Shown here: piece by piece, positions 46,896-56,027 of the stretch
How the letters are laid out: each line of letters starts with the position of its first letter
Position numbering within the stretch: the stretch's first letter is position 1
Source of the DNA: Propionicimonas sp020161015
Lineage (GTDB): Bacteria; Actinomycetota; Actinomycetes; Propionibacteriales; Propionibacteriaceae
NCBI RefSeq assembly: GCF_964266745.1
Contig: NZ_CAXWGX010000030.1
Span: 72,273 to 136,272, forward strand
DNA length: 64,000 bases
Direction of reading: 5' to 3'
The notes under the pieces: model-generated
Databases searched by the model: none
What the model was told of the DNA's origin: nothing
What the model saw: only the letters and a program-made list of their open reading frames with translations
Program-made: the position numbers and the translations under genes

Positions 46896-49208
46896 TCACG
46901 CGTTGGATGCCCGGCCAGCGGCTGCCGGCACGAGGCTGAAGGCGCTTTCTTCTTCCTGGGCATTGTGCAGCCGGAGGACCGCGTAAAGCCCGTAAAGAAG
47001 TCGCCGAAGCTCCACAACGTCCTCGGGTTGGACGGTGTCGTTGTCCAGGTCGGTGAGCAGCCGGCGTAGCCGGCTGACCTGGTGCTCGATCTCGGCGTGG
47101 GTGCGGCTCAACGCCACGGTGGTGTCTGTGCGGCCCAGGGCCCGGTCGACCAAGGGGACGAGCAGCGCCTCGTCTGCGCGTTCGTGGGGCAGGAGTTCCC
47201 TTTCCAGTCGGTCGAACAGGGTGTGCGCCGGCACGAGGTCGCCGTCCTCGGTGGACAACCTGTCAGCCACTGCGCGGATCTGTTCCACCACGGCCAGCAT
47301 GGCGTCGTGCTCGATCTTCAACTCGTGGGCGACGGCAATGTCGCTCGACGGCATGGCGATGGTGTGAACCTTTCCGGGGAGAACAGCACGAAGGGCGATG
47401 CCGATCGCCAGAACGTCGATGATCTCCTGTGTCACCGCGCCGAGGGCTGGCGGGAGCAGCCCCAGGGCGGCCGCGACCATGGCGACCAGGGAGAGGCCCA
47501 TGCCGGTCAGGACGGCTTGGAGGGCGATCCGTTTGGATCTGCGGGCGATCAGGATGGCATCGGCAAGAGCATCCAGTCGGTCGACCGTCAGGACGACGTC
47601 CGCGGCCTCGGATGAGGCGGTGGCGCCCCGGGCGGCCAGTGCGACGCCGACACCTGCTGCGGCGAGGGCCGGGGCATCATTGACACCGTCACCGACCATG
47701 ATTGTGGGCGCGAGTGCCGCCTCGGACCTGATCGCAGCAAGCTTGTCGGCTGGATCGCAGTCGGCCAGCACGGTGTCGACCCCGACAATTCGCCCGACGG
47801 TGTCTGCAATGTCGGCCCGGTCGCCGGTGACCAGCACGACCCGGCTGATACCGGCGCCTCGCAACGCGCGGACCATGCGCGGCGCGTCGGACCGGATGGG
47901 GTCCTGGAAGAGCATCGCGCCGGCAGGTTTCCCGTCGATCGCGACGAAGACCGTCAGCGAGCCGTCCAGGTCGGCGCGGCGCCGCACCTGTCGCACCCAC
48001 GCGGGCTGGGTGTCACCCACGATCCAGTCGGCCTTTCCCACCCGAACCTCTTGAGTGCCGACCTGGCCCCGGAGGCCGTACCCATGTTCCTCGTGCACAT
48101 CCTCGGGCATGGCCAAGGGCAGGCCGCGGCGTGCCGCACCCGTGACGATCGAACTGGCCAACACATGCGGCGACACTTGATCCAGCGATGCCGCGAGCCG
48201 CAGCATGGTGTCGGCATCCACCCGGTCGCTTGCCGTGATGACGTCGGCGAGCGTCGGCTGCCCATGGGTGAGGGTTCCGGTCTTGTCGAAGAGCATCACT
48301 CGCCCGGCGGCCAGCCGCTCCAGCGCGCCGCCACCCTTGACGACGACCCCTGCTCGCGCCGCACGGGCCAAGCCGGACATGATCGCGATGGGTGCAGCCA
48401 GCAGGAGCGGGCATGGAGTTGCGACGACCAGCACGGCGACCGCACGGACCGGGTCACCGCTGAGCGCCCATGCCACGCCGGCCACCAGCAGGGTGAGCGG
48501 GACGAACCAGGCCGCGAACCTGTCGGCAGTCCGAACGAACGGTGCCGACGATGCCTGGGCCTGCTCAACGAGTCGGACCACTGCTGCATAGGTGGATTCG
48601 TTCGCGACCGCGATGGCCGTGAGATCGATCGGCGGGCCAGCGTTGACCACCCCGCTGCGCACCTCGTCGCCGACGGGCCGCTCGACCGGCATGGGTTCGC
48701 CGGTCAGGGCGGCTTCATCGAGGGTGCCGCTCGACATGAGTCGGCCGTCCACGGGAACGACCTCCCCGGTGCCGACCACGATCCGATCACCCTTGGCGAC
48801 TTCGTCGACCGGGACCTCGACAACGCCACCTTCCACCCGACGCCGGGCAGTACGGGGAGCACGCTCCACCAACAGGCTCAACTCGCGCCGTGCGCGGGCG
48901 GCCGCCCGTGCCTCCAGTAGCTGACCCGAGGCAAGCATCACGGTGATCATGGCGCCCGCGAACAACTCACCCACCCACAAGGCGCCCGCCAGGGCGAGCA
49001 GCGCGATCACGTCGACACTAGGCTGGTGACGCCGGATCGCGTCGACCGTCCAGCCGATCGAGAACGCGAGGCCGAGGAGCGTTCCGGCGAGCCACAACCC
49101 GTGCGCCAGAGCCACCAGGCCCGGCAGCCACGCAGCACCCCCGGCGACCAGGGATACGGCAGAGGAGACGAACAGGATCAATTCCAGTCGATCGCGTAGC
49201 CAGGTCAT
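46896..49208 (-). CDS. P1B-type metal ATPase fused to a C-terminal hemerythrin-like domain
   Basis: The product is 770 residues. There is no N-terminal heavy-metal-associated domain. The core pump has ALTGEPMPVE, the TM6-type metal motif TPCPLLLA and the phosphorylation motif FDKTGTLTHG. From residue ~624 a HHE hemerythrin domain follows, with ligand helices KIEHDAM, LLPHERADE, RTHAEIEHQV and RLHNAQEEESAF. TPCP plus a C-terminal hemerythrin domain is the hallmark of the P1B-5 subgroup, which has been linked to Fe2+/Ni2+ export. The His of the usual HP locus reads SPHVLA. Confidence 0.9.
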   Translation of the reverse strand: MTWLRDRLELILFVSSAVSLVAGGAAWLPGLVALAHGLWLAGTLLGLAFSIGWTVDAIRRHQPSVDVIALLALAGALWVGELFAGAMITVMLASGQLLEARAAARARRELSLLVERAPRTARRRVEGGVVEVPVDEVAKGDRIVVGTGEVVPVDGRLMSSGTLDEAALTGEPMPVERPVGDEVRSGVVNAGPPIDLTAIAVANESTYAAVVRLVEQAQASSAPFVRTADRFAAWFVPLTLLVAGVAWALSGDPVRAVAVLVVATPCPLLLAAPIAIMSGLARAARAGVVVKGGGALERLAAGRVMLFDKTGTLTHGQPTLADVITASDRVDADTMLRLAASLDQVSPHVLASSIVTGAARRGLPLAMPEDVHEEHGYGLRGQVGTQEVRVGKADWIVGDTQPAWVRQVRRRADLDGSLTVFVAIDGKPAGAMLFQDPIRSDAPRMVRALRGAGISRVVLVTGDRADIADTVGRIVGVDTVLADCDPADKLAAIRSEAALAPTIMVGDGVNDAPALAAAGVGVALAARGATASSEAADVVLTVDRLDALADAILIARRSKRIALQAVLTGMGLSLVAMVAAALGLLPPALGAVTQEIIDVLAIGIALRAVLPGKVHTIAMPSSDIAVAHELKIEHDAMLAVVEQIRAVADRLSTEDGDLVPAHTLFDRLERELLPHERADEALLVPLVDRALGRTDTTVALSRTHAEIEHQVSRLRRLLTDLDNDTVQPEDVVELRRLLYGLYAVLRLHNAQEEESAFSLVPAAAGRASNA

Positions 49209-49336
49209 GTGCCCATTCTCGAAACCGGTGTGGCGATGTGTCCACGCACAACCGAAGTTGTGACGTGCCTAACTCGACTCCGGCATGCGAGAAGACATCT
49301 CCTGGCTGCGCCACGCGCAAGTCGTGGAGCGACGTC
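49209..49336. promoter_or_regulatory. Divergent control region, hemerythrin-ATPase and small membrane protein
   Basis: This 128-bp gap serves two divergent genes. I found no DtxR-type box in it and no clear TANNNT at leaderless distance for either gene. Confidence 0.3.
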
Positions 49337-49774
49337 ATGATGGTGACGAGTCATGTCGCTGCACCGCAACTGATTGGACCACTCATGGAGGCAATTGCGC
49401 CTGAGTTCATCGGGCTGATCCGGGTGGTGCTCGGCGCAATGCTCCTTGCTCATGGATGTGTTCACCTGCTCTACCTGGCCACGGAACCGTCATTTTCCCT
49501 GGAGCACTCTTGGCTGGTCCCGGCGCCGGTCCGAAGACCCGTGGCACACACGCTGTTGGTGGCCATCATCGGCGCCTTCGCGATCCTGGCGCTCGCTGTC
49601 TGGGGGGTCCCCGGCCTCGCGGCCGCATGGCCGATCCTCGCGATCATCGCGGCGGCCCTGTCAACCGCGCTACTTTCGCTGTTCTGGAACTGGCAACTCG
49701 GGCTCGGCATACTCATCAACGCCGTTCTCGTTGCCGCCAGCATCGCGCGGCTGAGCGGCGTGGCCTTCACTTGA
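49337..49774 (+). CDS. Small membrane protein, unrecognised
   Basis: The product is 145 residues with four helices (about 26-46, 68-86, 90-108, 115-140). ATG 49337 has GGAGC 9 bp upstream; ATG 49385 is an alternative. CVHLLYLATEPSFSLEHSW is a conserved-looking loop. It is divergent from the hemerythrin-ATPase gene and could be co-regulated with it. The function is not evident. Confidence 0.55.
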   Translation: MMVTSHVAAPQLIGPLMEAIAPEFIGLIRVVLGAMLLAHGCVHLLYLATEPSFSLEHSWLVPAPVRRPVAHTLLVAIIGAFAILALAVWGVPGLAAAWPILAIIAAALSTALLSLFWNWQLGLGILINAVLVAASIARLSGVAFT

Positions 49775-49912
49775 CCCGACTCCGTCCCTGCCCCCGAATG
49801 GCGATCGAGCGGGGTCGCGGATTCAGCAGGAGCTGCCAGGCGATACCGCCGAACTGCGCGCCATTCATGTGGTCCGGAGCTGGGCGAAGACCATTTGGAT
49901 GTCCAGGAACGT

Positions 49913-50752
49913 TCAACGGTACGAGTCGTCTCCGGCCATGCGTGCTCTGACTTCCCGATAACGGCGGGTTGCGAGGGTGCTGGGGGCGCCCTTCCTGCAG
50001 AACTGAAGCCCCGACATCGCCTTGCTGACGCGCTCCGGCACGACCTCGCCATCGACGAGCTTCGCCTCGAGGCAGGCGAGCGCCTCGAGGAAGCGGGGGT
50101 CTGATCGCGCACGGTCATAGTGGGACAACACGTGCAACCAGGAGAACAGGTTGTAGTCGGCCAAGGGGTAGCTGACCTGCATGAACAGGGTGCCGATGCC
50201 GTAGTGGCAGGGGCCGAGCGGGGCCCGGCTCACCCAGTGGGAGAGCAGGAACTCCACGGCCCGGTCGAGCTTGTCGTTGTTGTTGGCCAACTCGGTGAAC
50301 CGGTAGGCGTCGAGCGCGATCAGTGTGGGGCCGGGATTGGAGAACTCCGTTTCGGGACCGTGCCCGTAGCTGAACTTGTTGCATCGCCAGCCACAGTCGG
50401 TGTGCAGGGTCGAGAGGAGGTGCTCAAGGGTGATCTTCAGGCGGGGGTCGTCGGCCCGGCCAAGGTGGGCGAGGGTGCAGGCCGCGTGCGCGGTCTGGCA
50501 GGGATAGATGGCGCCTGGTGCCAGCCGGAAACGACCGTCATCGCGCCACGCGGCCCAGATGAGCTCGGCAGTCTCACTCAGGAGGGGGCCGCCGGGATCC
50601 TCACCGAGTTCCAAGCGCGCAGCCCCGAGCGTGGAGAACGGACCGCCCTTGGCCAGTCGCCGGTCTGGTGTCGCCCAATGGTCGGCGCCGTTGTCATGGC
50701 GCCGGGCGAGGATCGCCGCGACGTCGGTGTTGTACGCCACAACCACCGCCAT
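49913..50752 (-). CDS. Second alpha-alpha toroid protein
   Basis: The product is 279 residues. HTDCGWRCNKFSYG with the following GPTLIALDAYRF is a QW-like toroid repeat similar to DGGWNCDKR in the protein at 40021-41061. PCQTAHAACTLAHLGRADDP and CHYGIGTLFMQVSYPLADYN are further helix pairs. ATG 50752 follows a GGAGGT site. There is no cyclase DxDD motif. The two copies in one accessory region suggest a shared, unknown role. Confidence 0.65.
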   Translation of the reverse strand: MAVVVAYNTDVAAILARRHDNGADHWATPDRRLAKGGPFSTLGAARLELGEDPGGPLLSETAELIWAAWRDDGRFRLAPGAIYPCQTAHAACTLAHLGRADDPRLKITLEHLLSTLHTDCGWRCNKFSYGHGPETEFSNPGPTLIALDAYRFTELANNNDKLDRAVEFLLSHWVSRAPLGPCHYGIGTLFMQVSYPLADYNLFSWLHVLSHYDRARSDPRFLEALACLEAKLVDGEVVPERVSKAMSGLQFCRKGAPSTLATRRYREVRARMAGDDSYR

Positions 50753-50907
50753 ACCTCCAGTATCGGCGTAGCGTTGAAGCAACGGGAAGGCAACGACGCA
50801 CGGCCCGTCCATCGCGGCCGGACCGCGCCGGGTGATGAGCGGACTGCTCGGTGATCCATGGCGTGAGGCGGGGTCCTGGCACCTGCCACGTGCACCTGAG
50901 GAGCGTG

Positions 50908-51477
50908 ATGCAGAAGTACCTGGAGTGGGCCCGCCGGGAGCGCCCCATCTGGCAGGCGGTGTCGATCCTGCTCGTTGCTGGCGGCCTCTTCGTCGTCGCC
51001 GTGCCCTTCGTGATCGTGAGCCTCGCAGGCTGGCTCGACCAGGCGTGGGGGTTGCCGCGGCTGGCTCTCGGCCCGGTCAACGCCGTCGTCGGATTCGTCC
51101 TGCTTCTCGCTGGAGGCTTTGTCGCCTTCTGGTCGGTTCAGGCGGAAGCCAGGCTTGGTGGCGGGACTCCGGTGCCGATGATCCCCACCCGGCGCCTCGT
51201 TGTGGTGCCGCCCTACGCCTATTGCCGCAATCCCATGGTTCTGGGCACGGTCCTCGCCTATCTGAGCATCGGTGCATTTCTCGGCTCCGCCTCGGCGGTG
51301 GGGATCGTGCTGGTGCTGGGGATGCTCCTGATCGCGTACGTGAAGCTGGTCGAGGAGAAGGAGCTGCGCCTGCGTTTCGGCCCTGAGTATGAGGAGTACC
51401 TGCGCACCACGCCGCTCCTCCTGCCACGGTTGACCCTTGCCCGGCCACCAAGCCAGCCCCGCCATCCGTCAGGTTGA
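50908..51477 (+). CDS. Isoprenylcysteine carboxyl methyltransferase-like membrane protein
   Basis: The product is 189 residues with about four helices. The C-terminal ICMT/PEMT signature is present: VVPPYAYCRNPMVLGTVLAY, then LVEEKELRLRFGPEYEEYLR. These contain the RNP and EEx10GxxYxxY-type SAM-binding residues. The natural substrate in bacteria is unknown. ATG 50908 is preceded by GAGGAGCGTG. Confidence 0.8.
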   Translation: MQKYLEWARRERPIWQAVSILLVAGGLFVVAVPFVIVSLAGWLDQAWGLPRLALGPVNAVVGFVLLLAGGFVAFWSVQAEARLGGGTPVPMIPTRRLVVVPPYAYCRNPMVLGTVLAYLSIGAFLGSASAVGIVLVLGMLLIAYVKLVEEKELRLRFGPEYEEYLRTTPLLLPRLTLARPPSQPRHPSG

Positions 51478-51514
51478 TCGCCTCGCACCGGGGAGGCACC
51501 TCCGGGCCGCCCAG

Positions 51515-51926
51515 CTACTCCATGACCTTGGTGGCTTCGGCGAGGTTGAGCCGGAGGATGCGCAGGACGGGTGGGATCTCGGAGAGAAGCATGACGACGA
51601 GCAGCCCGACAAGGATCACCACCACCGAGGACGGTTTGATGTACGCGGTGAGGGTGAACGCCTCGGAGGAGAGTTGGGCGTAGAGCAGGTCTGCTGTCTT
51701 CAGTCCCAGCCAGATCCCGAGCGGGGCTGCGGCGAGGCCGAGCAGGAGGTTCTCGATGGTGATCATCCAGGCGATGCGTCCCGCACCCTCGCCGATCGTT
51801 CGCATGGTGCCGATCTCGCGGGTTCGTTCCGTCACATTCGCATTCAGGGTGTTGTACACAACCACGAGCGCCATGGCCAGACCGAACCCCAACAGCAGGC
51901 CCTGTAGAAGTCCATGAAGCCCGTGC
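51515..51926 (-). pseudogene. FtsX-like ABC permease, C-terminal fragment
   Basis: About 137 residues of the last three helices of a MacB/FtsX-type permease: VVYNTLNANVTERTREIGTM, IENLLLGLAAAPLGIWLGL and IPPVLRILRLNLAEATKVME. The frame is open back to the stop codon of the universal stress gene at 51927, where homology ends abruptly. The periplasmic domain, first helix and ATPase are missing. Confidence 0.75.
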
Positions 51927-52793
51927 TCACGACTCCCTGACCAGCCCGACTGGGCAGTGTGCGTGGGCGATTACGGCACGGACCGAGCCGCCAAGGACCG
52001 CATGGTGGTGGTGAACGCCCAGGATCAGCAGGTCCACGGTCTTGCTGACACCGATGAGCGAGGCTACGGGGTCGCCCAACAGAACCTCGACCTCTGCTGA
52101 CGTCGCCGGGTGCTTGGCGCGCAGCGGGGCGAGTTGTTCCTCCAAGCCCGCGGTCGCAGCAGCCACGAACTGCGCCCCCTCCACCCCTATTGTCTCAGGC
52201 ACGACATGCACCACCCGGAGATGAGCCTTACGGAGCGCGGCCTCCCGAACCCCCCACTCCAGCGCGGACTGGTGCACCGGCCAGGTGCTGACCGCAACCG
52301 CCACCGTCCGCAGGCCACCGGTCTGGTGCGGAGTCGACGCCGCGGAGATCACGATCACCGGGCACTGCGCACGGACCGCAGCTGTCACGCTCGTCGAACC
52401 GACGAACATTCTCTCCAGCCCACTGAGCGAACGCCTGCCCACGACCAGCAGCCGGGCCTTGCCGCTCAGCTCGGTCAGCACGTCGCTGGGACGGCCAATC
52501 ACAACTTCCGCGACAACCCGTTCCGCGGGCAGACCCAGGTCGGCCACGATGCTGGTTGCCTCCGCAATGATGGCCTCGCCGGCGCGCAGCAGTACGTCCC
52601 GGCTGGACACCAGGTCCCACAATCCTGTGATCGGCGCGGCTTCGTCGACGGCATGGACGATCCACACCTCCGCATCGCCCGCCAAAGCCTCCCGTGTCGC
52701 ATACCTGACGGCACGCAGGCCGTCCTCTGACCCGTCTGCACCGACCAGGATCCGAGGACGCACGATGCCTTGCTCCGGTTCGCTCGCAGTCAT
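51927..52793 (-). CDS. Tandem universal stress protein
   Basis: The product is 288 residues with two UspA domains. Domain 1 (about 14-150) has RILVGADGSEDGLRAVRYA and LLVVGRRSLSGLERMFVGST with the ATP-binding GxxxxG pattern. Domain 2 (about 160-288) keeps the fold but ends DLLILGVHHHHAVLGGSV. ATG 52793 begins MTASEPEQG; upstream sequence in frame is Arg/Gly-rich noise. Such proteins respond to hypoxia and energy stress in actinobacteria. Confidence 0.88.
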   Translation of the reverse strand: MTASEPEQGIVRPRILVGADGSEDGLRAVRYATREALAGDAEVWIVHAVDEAAPITGLWDLVSSRDVLLRAGEAIIAEATSIVADLGLPAERVVAEVVIGRPSDVLTELSGKARLLVVGRRSLSGLERMFVGSTSVTAAVRAQCPVIVISAASTPHQTGGLRTVAVAVSTWPVHQSALEWGVREAALRKAHLRVVHVVPETIGVEGAQFVAAATAGLEEQLAPLRAKHPATSAEVEVLLGDPVASLIGVSKTVDLLILGVHHHHAVLGGSVRAVIAHAHCPVGLVRES

Positions 52794-53183
52794 GATTTGA
52801 CCATTCTCCGTTCGCTCGGCGGCGTCAACCCCGCCTCGACCGGAGTGCCAAGAGCGAGCGACTCCTCGGCCGCCCGGTGGCCGGTGGTGAACTGGGTTAC
52901 CTGCGCGGGGCAGCGACTGTCTAGGCCGCCTCAAGGGGAGCGGTTCCGCCGGGATACGTCTTCCCGGCGGAACCTCGGCGGCGGCGAGTCCCCAACTCCA
53001 GCCAACACCCGTTCTTGAGGCGTACCCACCTAGCGTGCTCCGGGCCATCTGAATGGCCAACGAGGTGAGGGCCCGTTCAAACCTCGATCGATGTAACCAA
53101 GTTCGCCCGGCCTCATTCAGCTTCCGTCCGCTACCTTCGGATTCAGGCCATCGGCCACACTGACCAGGGCCTTACTCGCTGGA
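52794..53183. other. Gene-free stretch
   Basis: I see no credible gene here on either strand. It separates the stress protein from a broken small secreted-protein gene. Confidence 0.4.
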
Positions 53184-53394
53184 TCAGCAGATGTGATCGG
53201 GGTCCCAGCCGGAATGCCCTTGGCGCATGACGCCGGGATTGTGGACGCCGCCGAAACCCATGGCTTGCTGGCACATCCGGACGTGTTGGGCTTGGTCGCT
53301 GCCGGCCCCATGGGCCGGAGGCCGATCCTGCGCCGGCCAGCATCAGGAGCAGGCCCGCGGCAGTCATCGTGACGAGATGTCGCGTAGTGGTCAT
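53184..53394 (-). pseudogene. Small secreted protein, frameshifted
   Basis: It starts MTTTRHLVTMTAAGLLLM, a clear signal peptide ending near GAGSA. After about 30 residues the frame degenerates, but a shift of one base near the GGGG run at about 53312 restores SDQAQHVRMCQQAMGFGGVH and ends GWDPDHIC. The repaired product would be ~70 residues, with Met/His/Cys as possible metal ligands. The family is not recognised. Confidence 0.4.
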
Positions 53395-53622
53395 TTCGCA
53401 CTCCGTTCGTCTGGCTCGGGGTCGAGCGTCACCGACCAGCGTGACTCGAGGGTGATCGGATCGGGCCCGGAACCTTGAAGAGTCGCTGGTGCCCGGGCGG
53501 CCCGGGGCAGGGGACGGCCCTGGGGCGGGTGGGATCGTCGCGGGCTTGACGGCGAGGGCAGCGCGGAGAATCGTCGAATCACAGAAGCGAGCCGGTTTCC
53601 CGGGCATCCTCAGAGGAGAGCC
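53395..53622. other. Gap before the methyltransferase remnants
   Basis: No gene is seen. It contains an AGAGGAGAGCC ribosome site for the broken methyltransferase that starts at 53623. Confidence 0.4.
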
Positions 53623-53985
53623 ATGGCCACGGAAGACCACATCGGGAAGCGGGATCTGTCCTACTTCGGTATCCAGTCCAGTTGGGGGTCTCCAAGCATC
53701 GGGGCGGGAGGAAGGCCACCGAGCGACTGGTGGAGTTGTGCCGCATCACCCCCGCCAGCAGGGTCCTGGAGATCGGCTACCGGGTGGGCATCATCGCCTG
53801 CTACCTGGCCAAGAGGGTGGCTGCTCGCTCACCAGCGTCGACCTCAACAAGGAGATGATCACCTGGGCGAGGCAACGCTCCAAGCGCGAGGGTCTTGCCG
53901 ATCGCATCACCTTCCAAGTTGCCGAGGCACAGGACCTGCCTTTCGGCAATGGCATCTTCGACGCGGTGATAGCGCCAAATCCGGC
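53623..53985 (+). pseudogene. UbiE-type SAM methyltransferase, 5' fragment with frameshifts
   Basis: The ATG has a good ribosome site. Pieces in three frames read MATEDHIGKRDLSYFGIQS, then ERLVELCRITPASRVLEIGY, then LTSVDLNKEMITWARQRSKR and AEAQDLPFGNGIFDAVI. These are motifs I to III of a class I methyltransferase. Shifts lie near 53690 and 53820. The sequence runs into the next fragment at about 53985. Confidence 0.75.
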
Positions 53986-54768
53986 TGTCCCGCGGCGACC
54001 TCGTCCAATGCGTGGTCCGGCTGCGTGAGTTCGACCGGTTCGTTCGGGACTTCCTGCAGCGTCACCCCGCAGCTACCGTCGTCCATCTCGGTTTGCGGCC
54101 TGGACGCTCGGTTCCAGCGGGTAGACAACGGCCAGGTCCACTGGTTCGATCTGGACCTGCCAGACGTCATCGCTGCCCGCCGACGGTTACTCTCCGAGTC
54201 CGACCGCAATCGCTACCTTGCAGGTTCGGCTTTCGAGCCCGACTGGATGGCGCAGCTGGATCGTCTCGACTCTGAACCGGTCCTGTTCGTTGCCGAAGCG
54301 CTGCTGCCGTACTTCGAGGAGGCCCGGGTGAAGGACCTGATCCTCACCCTTGTGGAGCAGTTCCCCGGCGCCGAGTTGGTGGGCGACGTCTGTACTCCGC
54401 TCGCGGTGCGGATCGACAACCTTCACCTGCGCTTCACCCGCGCTGCGGCCCGCATGCACTGGGCCATGAAGGATCCGCGGGATCTCGAGACTTGGGGGCA
54501 TGGCATCAGGCTCGTGGAGTCGTTCAGCTACTTCGACGACCCCGAGCCGAGGATGGGCCTCCCGTCCTGGTTCGGCCGCATCCCGGTCCTGGCCCACTCC
54601 ACCAGCATCCAGCGCTACCAACTCGGAACCGCAACCGCACCGGCCAGCAAGAACTGGAGTGGGAACGGATCCTCCGCAGCCGATGGGGATGACGGCGTGA
54701 GGGGGCCATTGCTTAGGCGATGGTTTCGAAGACCGCGCCGCAGAGAAAGTCACCGCCGGGAAGTGTGA
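53986..54768 (+). pseudogene. LCMT/TcmP-type methyltransferase, N-truncated with one frameshift
   Basis: From RGDLVQCVVRLREFDRFV it passes HPAATVVHLG, where one extra T in GGTTTGCGG (about 54095) breaks the frame. It then continues CGLDARFQRVDNGQVHWFDL, PDVIAARRRLL, VAEALLPYFEEARV and RYQLGTATAP. Removing one base restores HLGCGLDARF, the usual SAM motif. The normal N-terminus (~70 residues) is absent. Confidence 0.75.
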
Positions 54769-54929
54769 GCTCAGCTGGAGTGCTCGCGCTTGTCAGCGAC
54801 AGCCGTCGACCAGGATGTCGAGGGTGTCGCCGAAGTCTTCGGTTGTGAAAGAACCGATTTGCTGGACGTTTCGAGGAGGGCGGCTGGCGGCACGAGCGCG
54901 GCCCCCGAGGGCGTGGCAGCGGTTCGGCC
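54769..54929. other. Short gap before the CDF gene
   Basis: No gene and no clear terminator are seen here. Confidence 0.4.
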
Positions 54930-55907
54930 TCAACCGGCGCCGGCCTCGGTCGTCGGCAGCCGATCGGCGCCGTTCCTCGCCGCCAAACCGGGCTGGTTGT
55001 CCTCGTAGGACCGCGGATCTTCTATCGGCTCCATGTGCGTGAAGACCTGCGCGTGGTCGAACTCGGTGACCAGGCGGCTCTCGACGTCCTCGATCAGGTC
55101 GTGACCTTTCTGGATGGTCCAATCTCCGGGCAGCAGGACGTGCATGGAGATTAAGCGGGCGTGGCCGGCGACCCGGGTCTGGACGGAGTGGAACCGGACC
55201 TGGCGTGGATCGAAGTCGTCGAGGATCAGTTGCAGCCGGGCATGTTCCTCGGTGCTGAGCGCGCGGTCCATCAGCCCGTCCACCGATTGTGCGATCAGGT
55301 GCCAGCCGGTCCAGATGATGTTCAGGCCGACAAGGAAGGCAATGATCGGGTCCAGTTGCAGCCAGCCCGTCAGTGCAACCAGGAGAACACCGACCACCAC
55401 ACCGGCGGACGTCCACACGTCGGTCATGAGGTGCTTGCCGTCGGCTACGAGCGTGATTGAACGGTGCGCCCGCCCGGCCCGTCCGAGCACAACCGCGACG
55501 GCACCGTTGACCGCCGACGCCACGACGGAGATGCCGAGACCGATACCGACATTCTCCAGCGGGGCGGGATGCAGGAACCGTTCGACTGAGGTCCACAGGA
55601 TGAAGCCTGCGGCGACGAAGATCATGATCCCTTCGATCGCTGCGGAGAAGTACTCGGCCTTGCTGTGTCCGAAGTGGTGCTTCTCGTCAAAGGGTTGCGC
55701 CGCCACCCCTAGGGCGATGAGGGCGACGATCGCCGCGACCAGGTTGACGACGGACTCGGCAGCATCCGAGAGCAGGCCGACCGAGCCGGTCAGCAGGTAG
55801 GCACCCGACTTCAGCCCGATCGTGAGGATCGCCGCAGCGATCGACAGCCAGGCGAAGCGCCTCAGGTCCGGCCTGGCTGCCGGTGGCGGGGGCTGTTGGG
55901 CGTCCAT
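54930..55907 (-). CDS. Cation diffusion facilitator family exporter
   Basis: The product is a 325-residue membrane antiporter for divalent metals. TM2 carries LLSDAAESVVNLVAA and TM5 LVADGKHLMTDVWTSAG; these HxxxD/DxxxD-type sites (DAAES, HLMTD) bind the metal. The cytoplasmic domain has RVRFHSVQTRVAGHARLISM-type segments and EFDHAQVFTHMEP. DxxxE in TM2 departs from the Zn-type HxxxD and suits Fe2+ or Mn2+ exporters. TAGCAT (55919-55914) is 6 nt from the ATG, so it is leaderless. Confidence 0.9.
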   Translation of the reverse strand: MDAQQPPPPAARPDLRRFAWLSIAAAILTIGLKSGAYLLTGSVGLLSDAAESVVNLVAAIVALIALGVAAQPFDEKHHFGHSKAEYFSAAIEGIMIFVAAGFILWTSVERFLHPAPLENVGIGLGISVVASAVNGAVAVVLGRAGRAHRSITLVADGKHLMTDVWTSAGVVVGVLLVALTGWLQLDPIIAFLVGLNIIWTGWHLIAQSVDGLMDRALSTEEHARLQLILDDFDPRQVRFHSVQTRVAGHARLISMHVLLPGDWTIQKGHDLIEDVESRLVTEFDHAQVFTHMEPIEDPRSYEDNQPGLAARNGADRLPTTEAGAG

Positions 55908-55913
55908 GGGTCG

Positions 55914-55919
55914 ATGCTA
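55914..55919 (-). promoter_or_regulatory. -10 element of leaderless CDF gene
   Basis: TAGCAT on the minus strand, 6 nt before ATG 55907. Confidence 0.45.
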
Positions 55920-56027
55920 GGCCTTCCAGAGTTCGAGGATGATTGAACGGCGTTCCTGGGCGGGCGCCGGGTGGAGCTTCTCCTCGGATGGAGCAGCAAC
56001 GTGGGTGCCAGGGCAAGGGGTGCGGGT

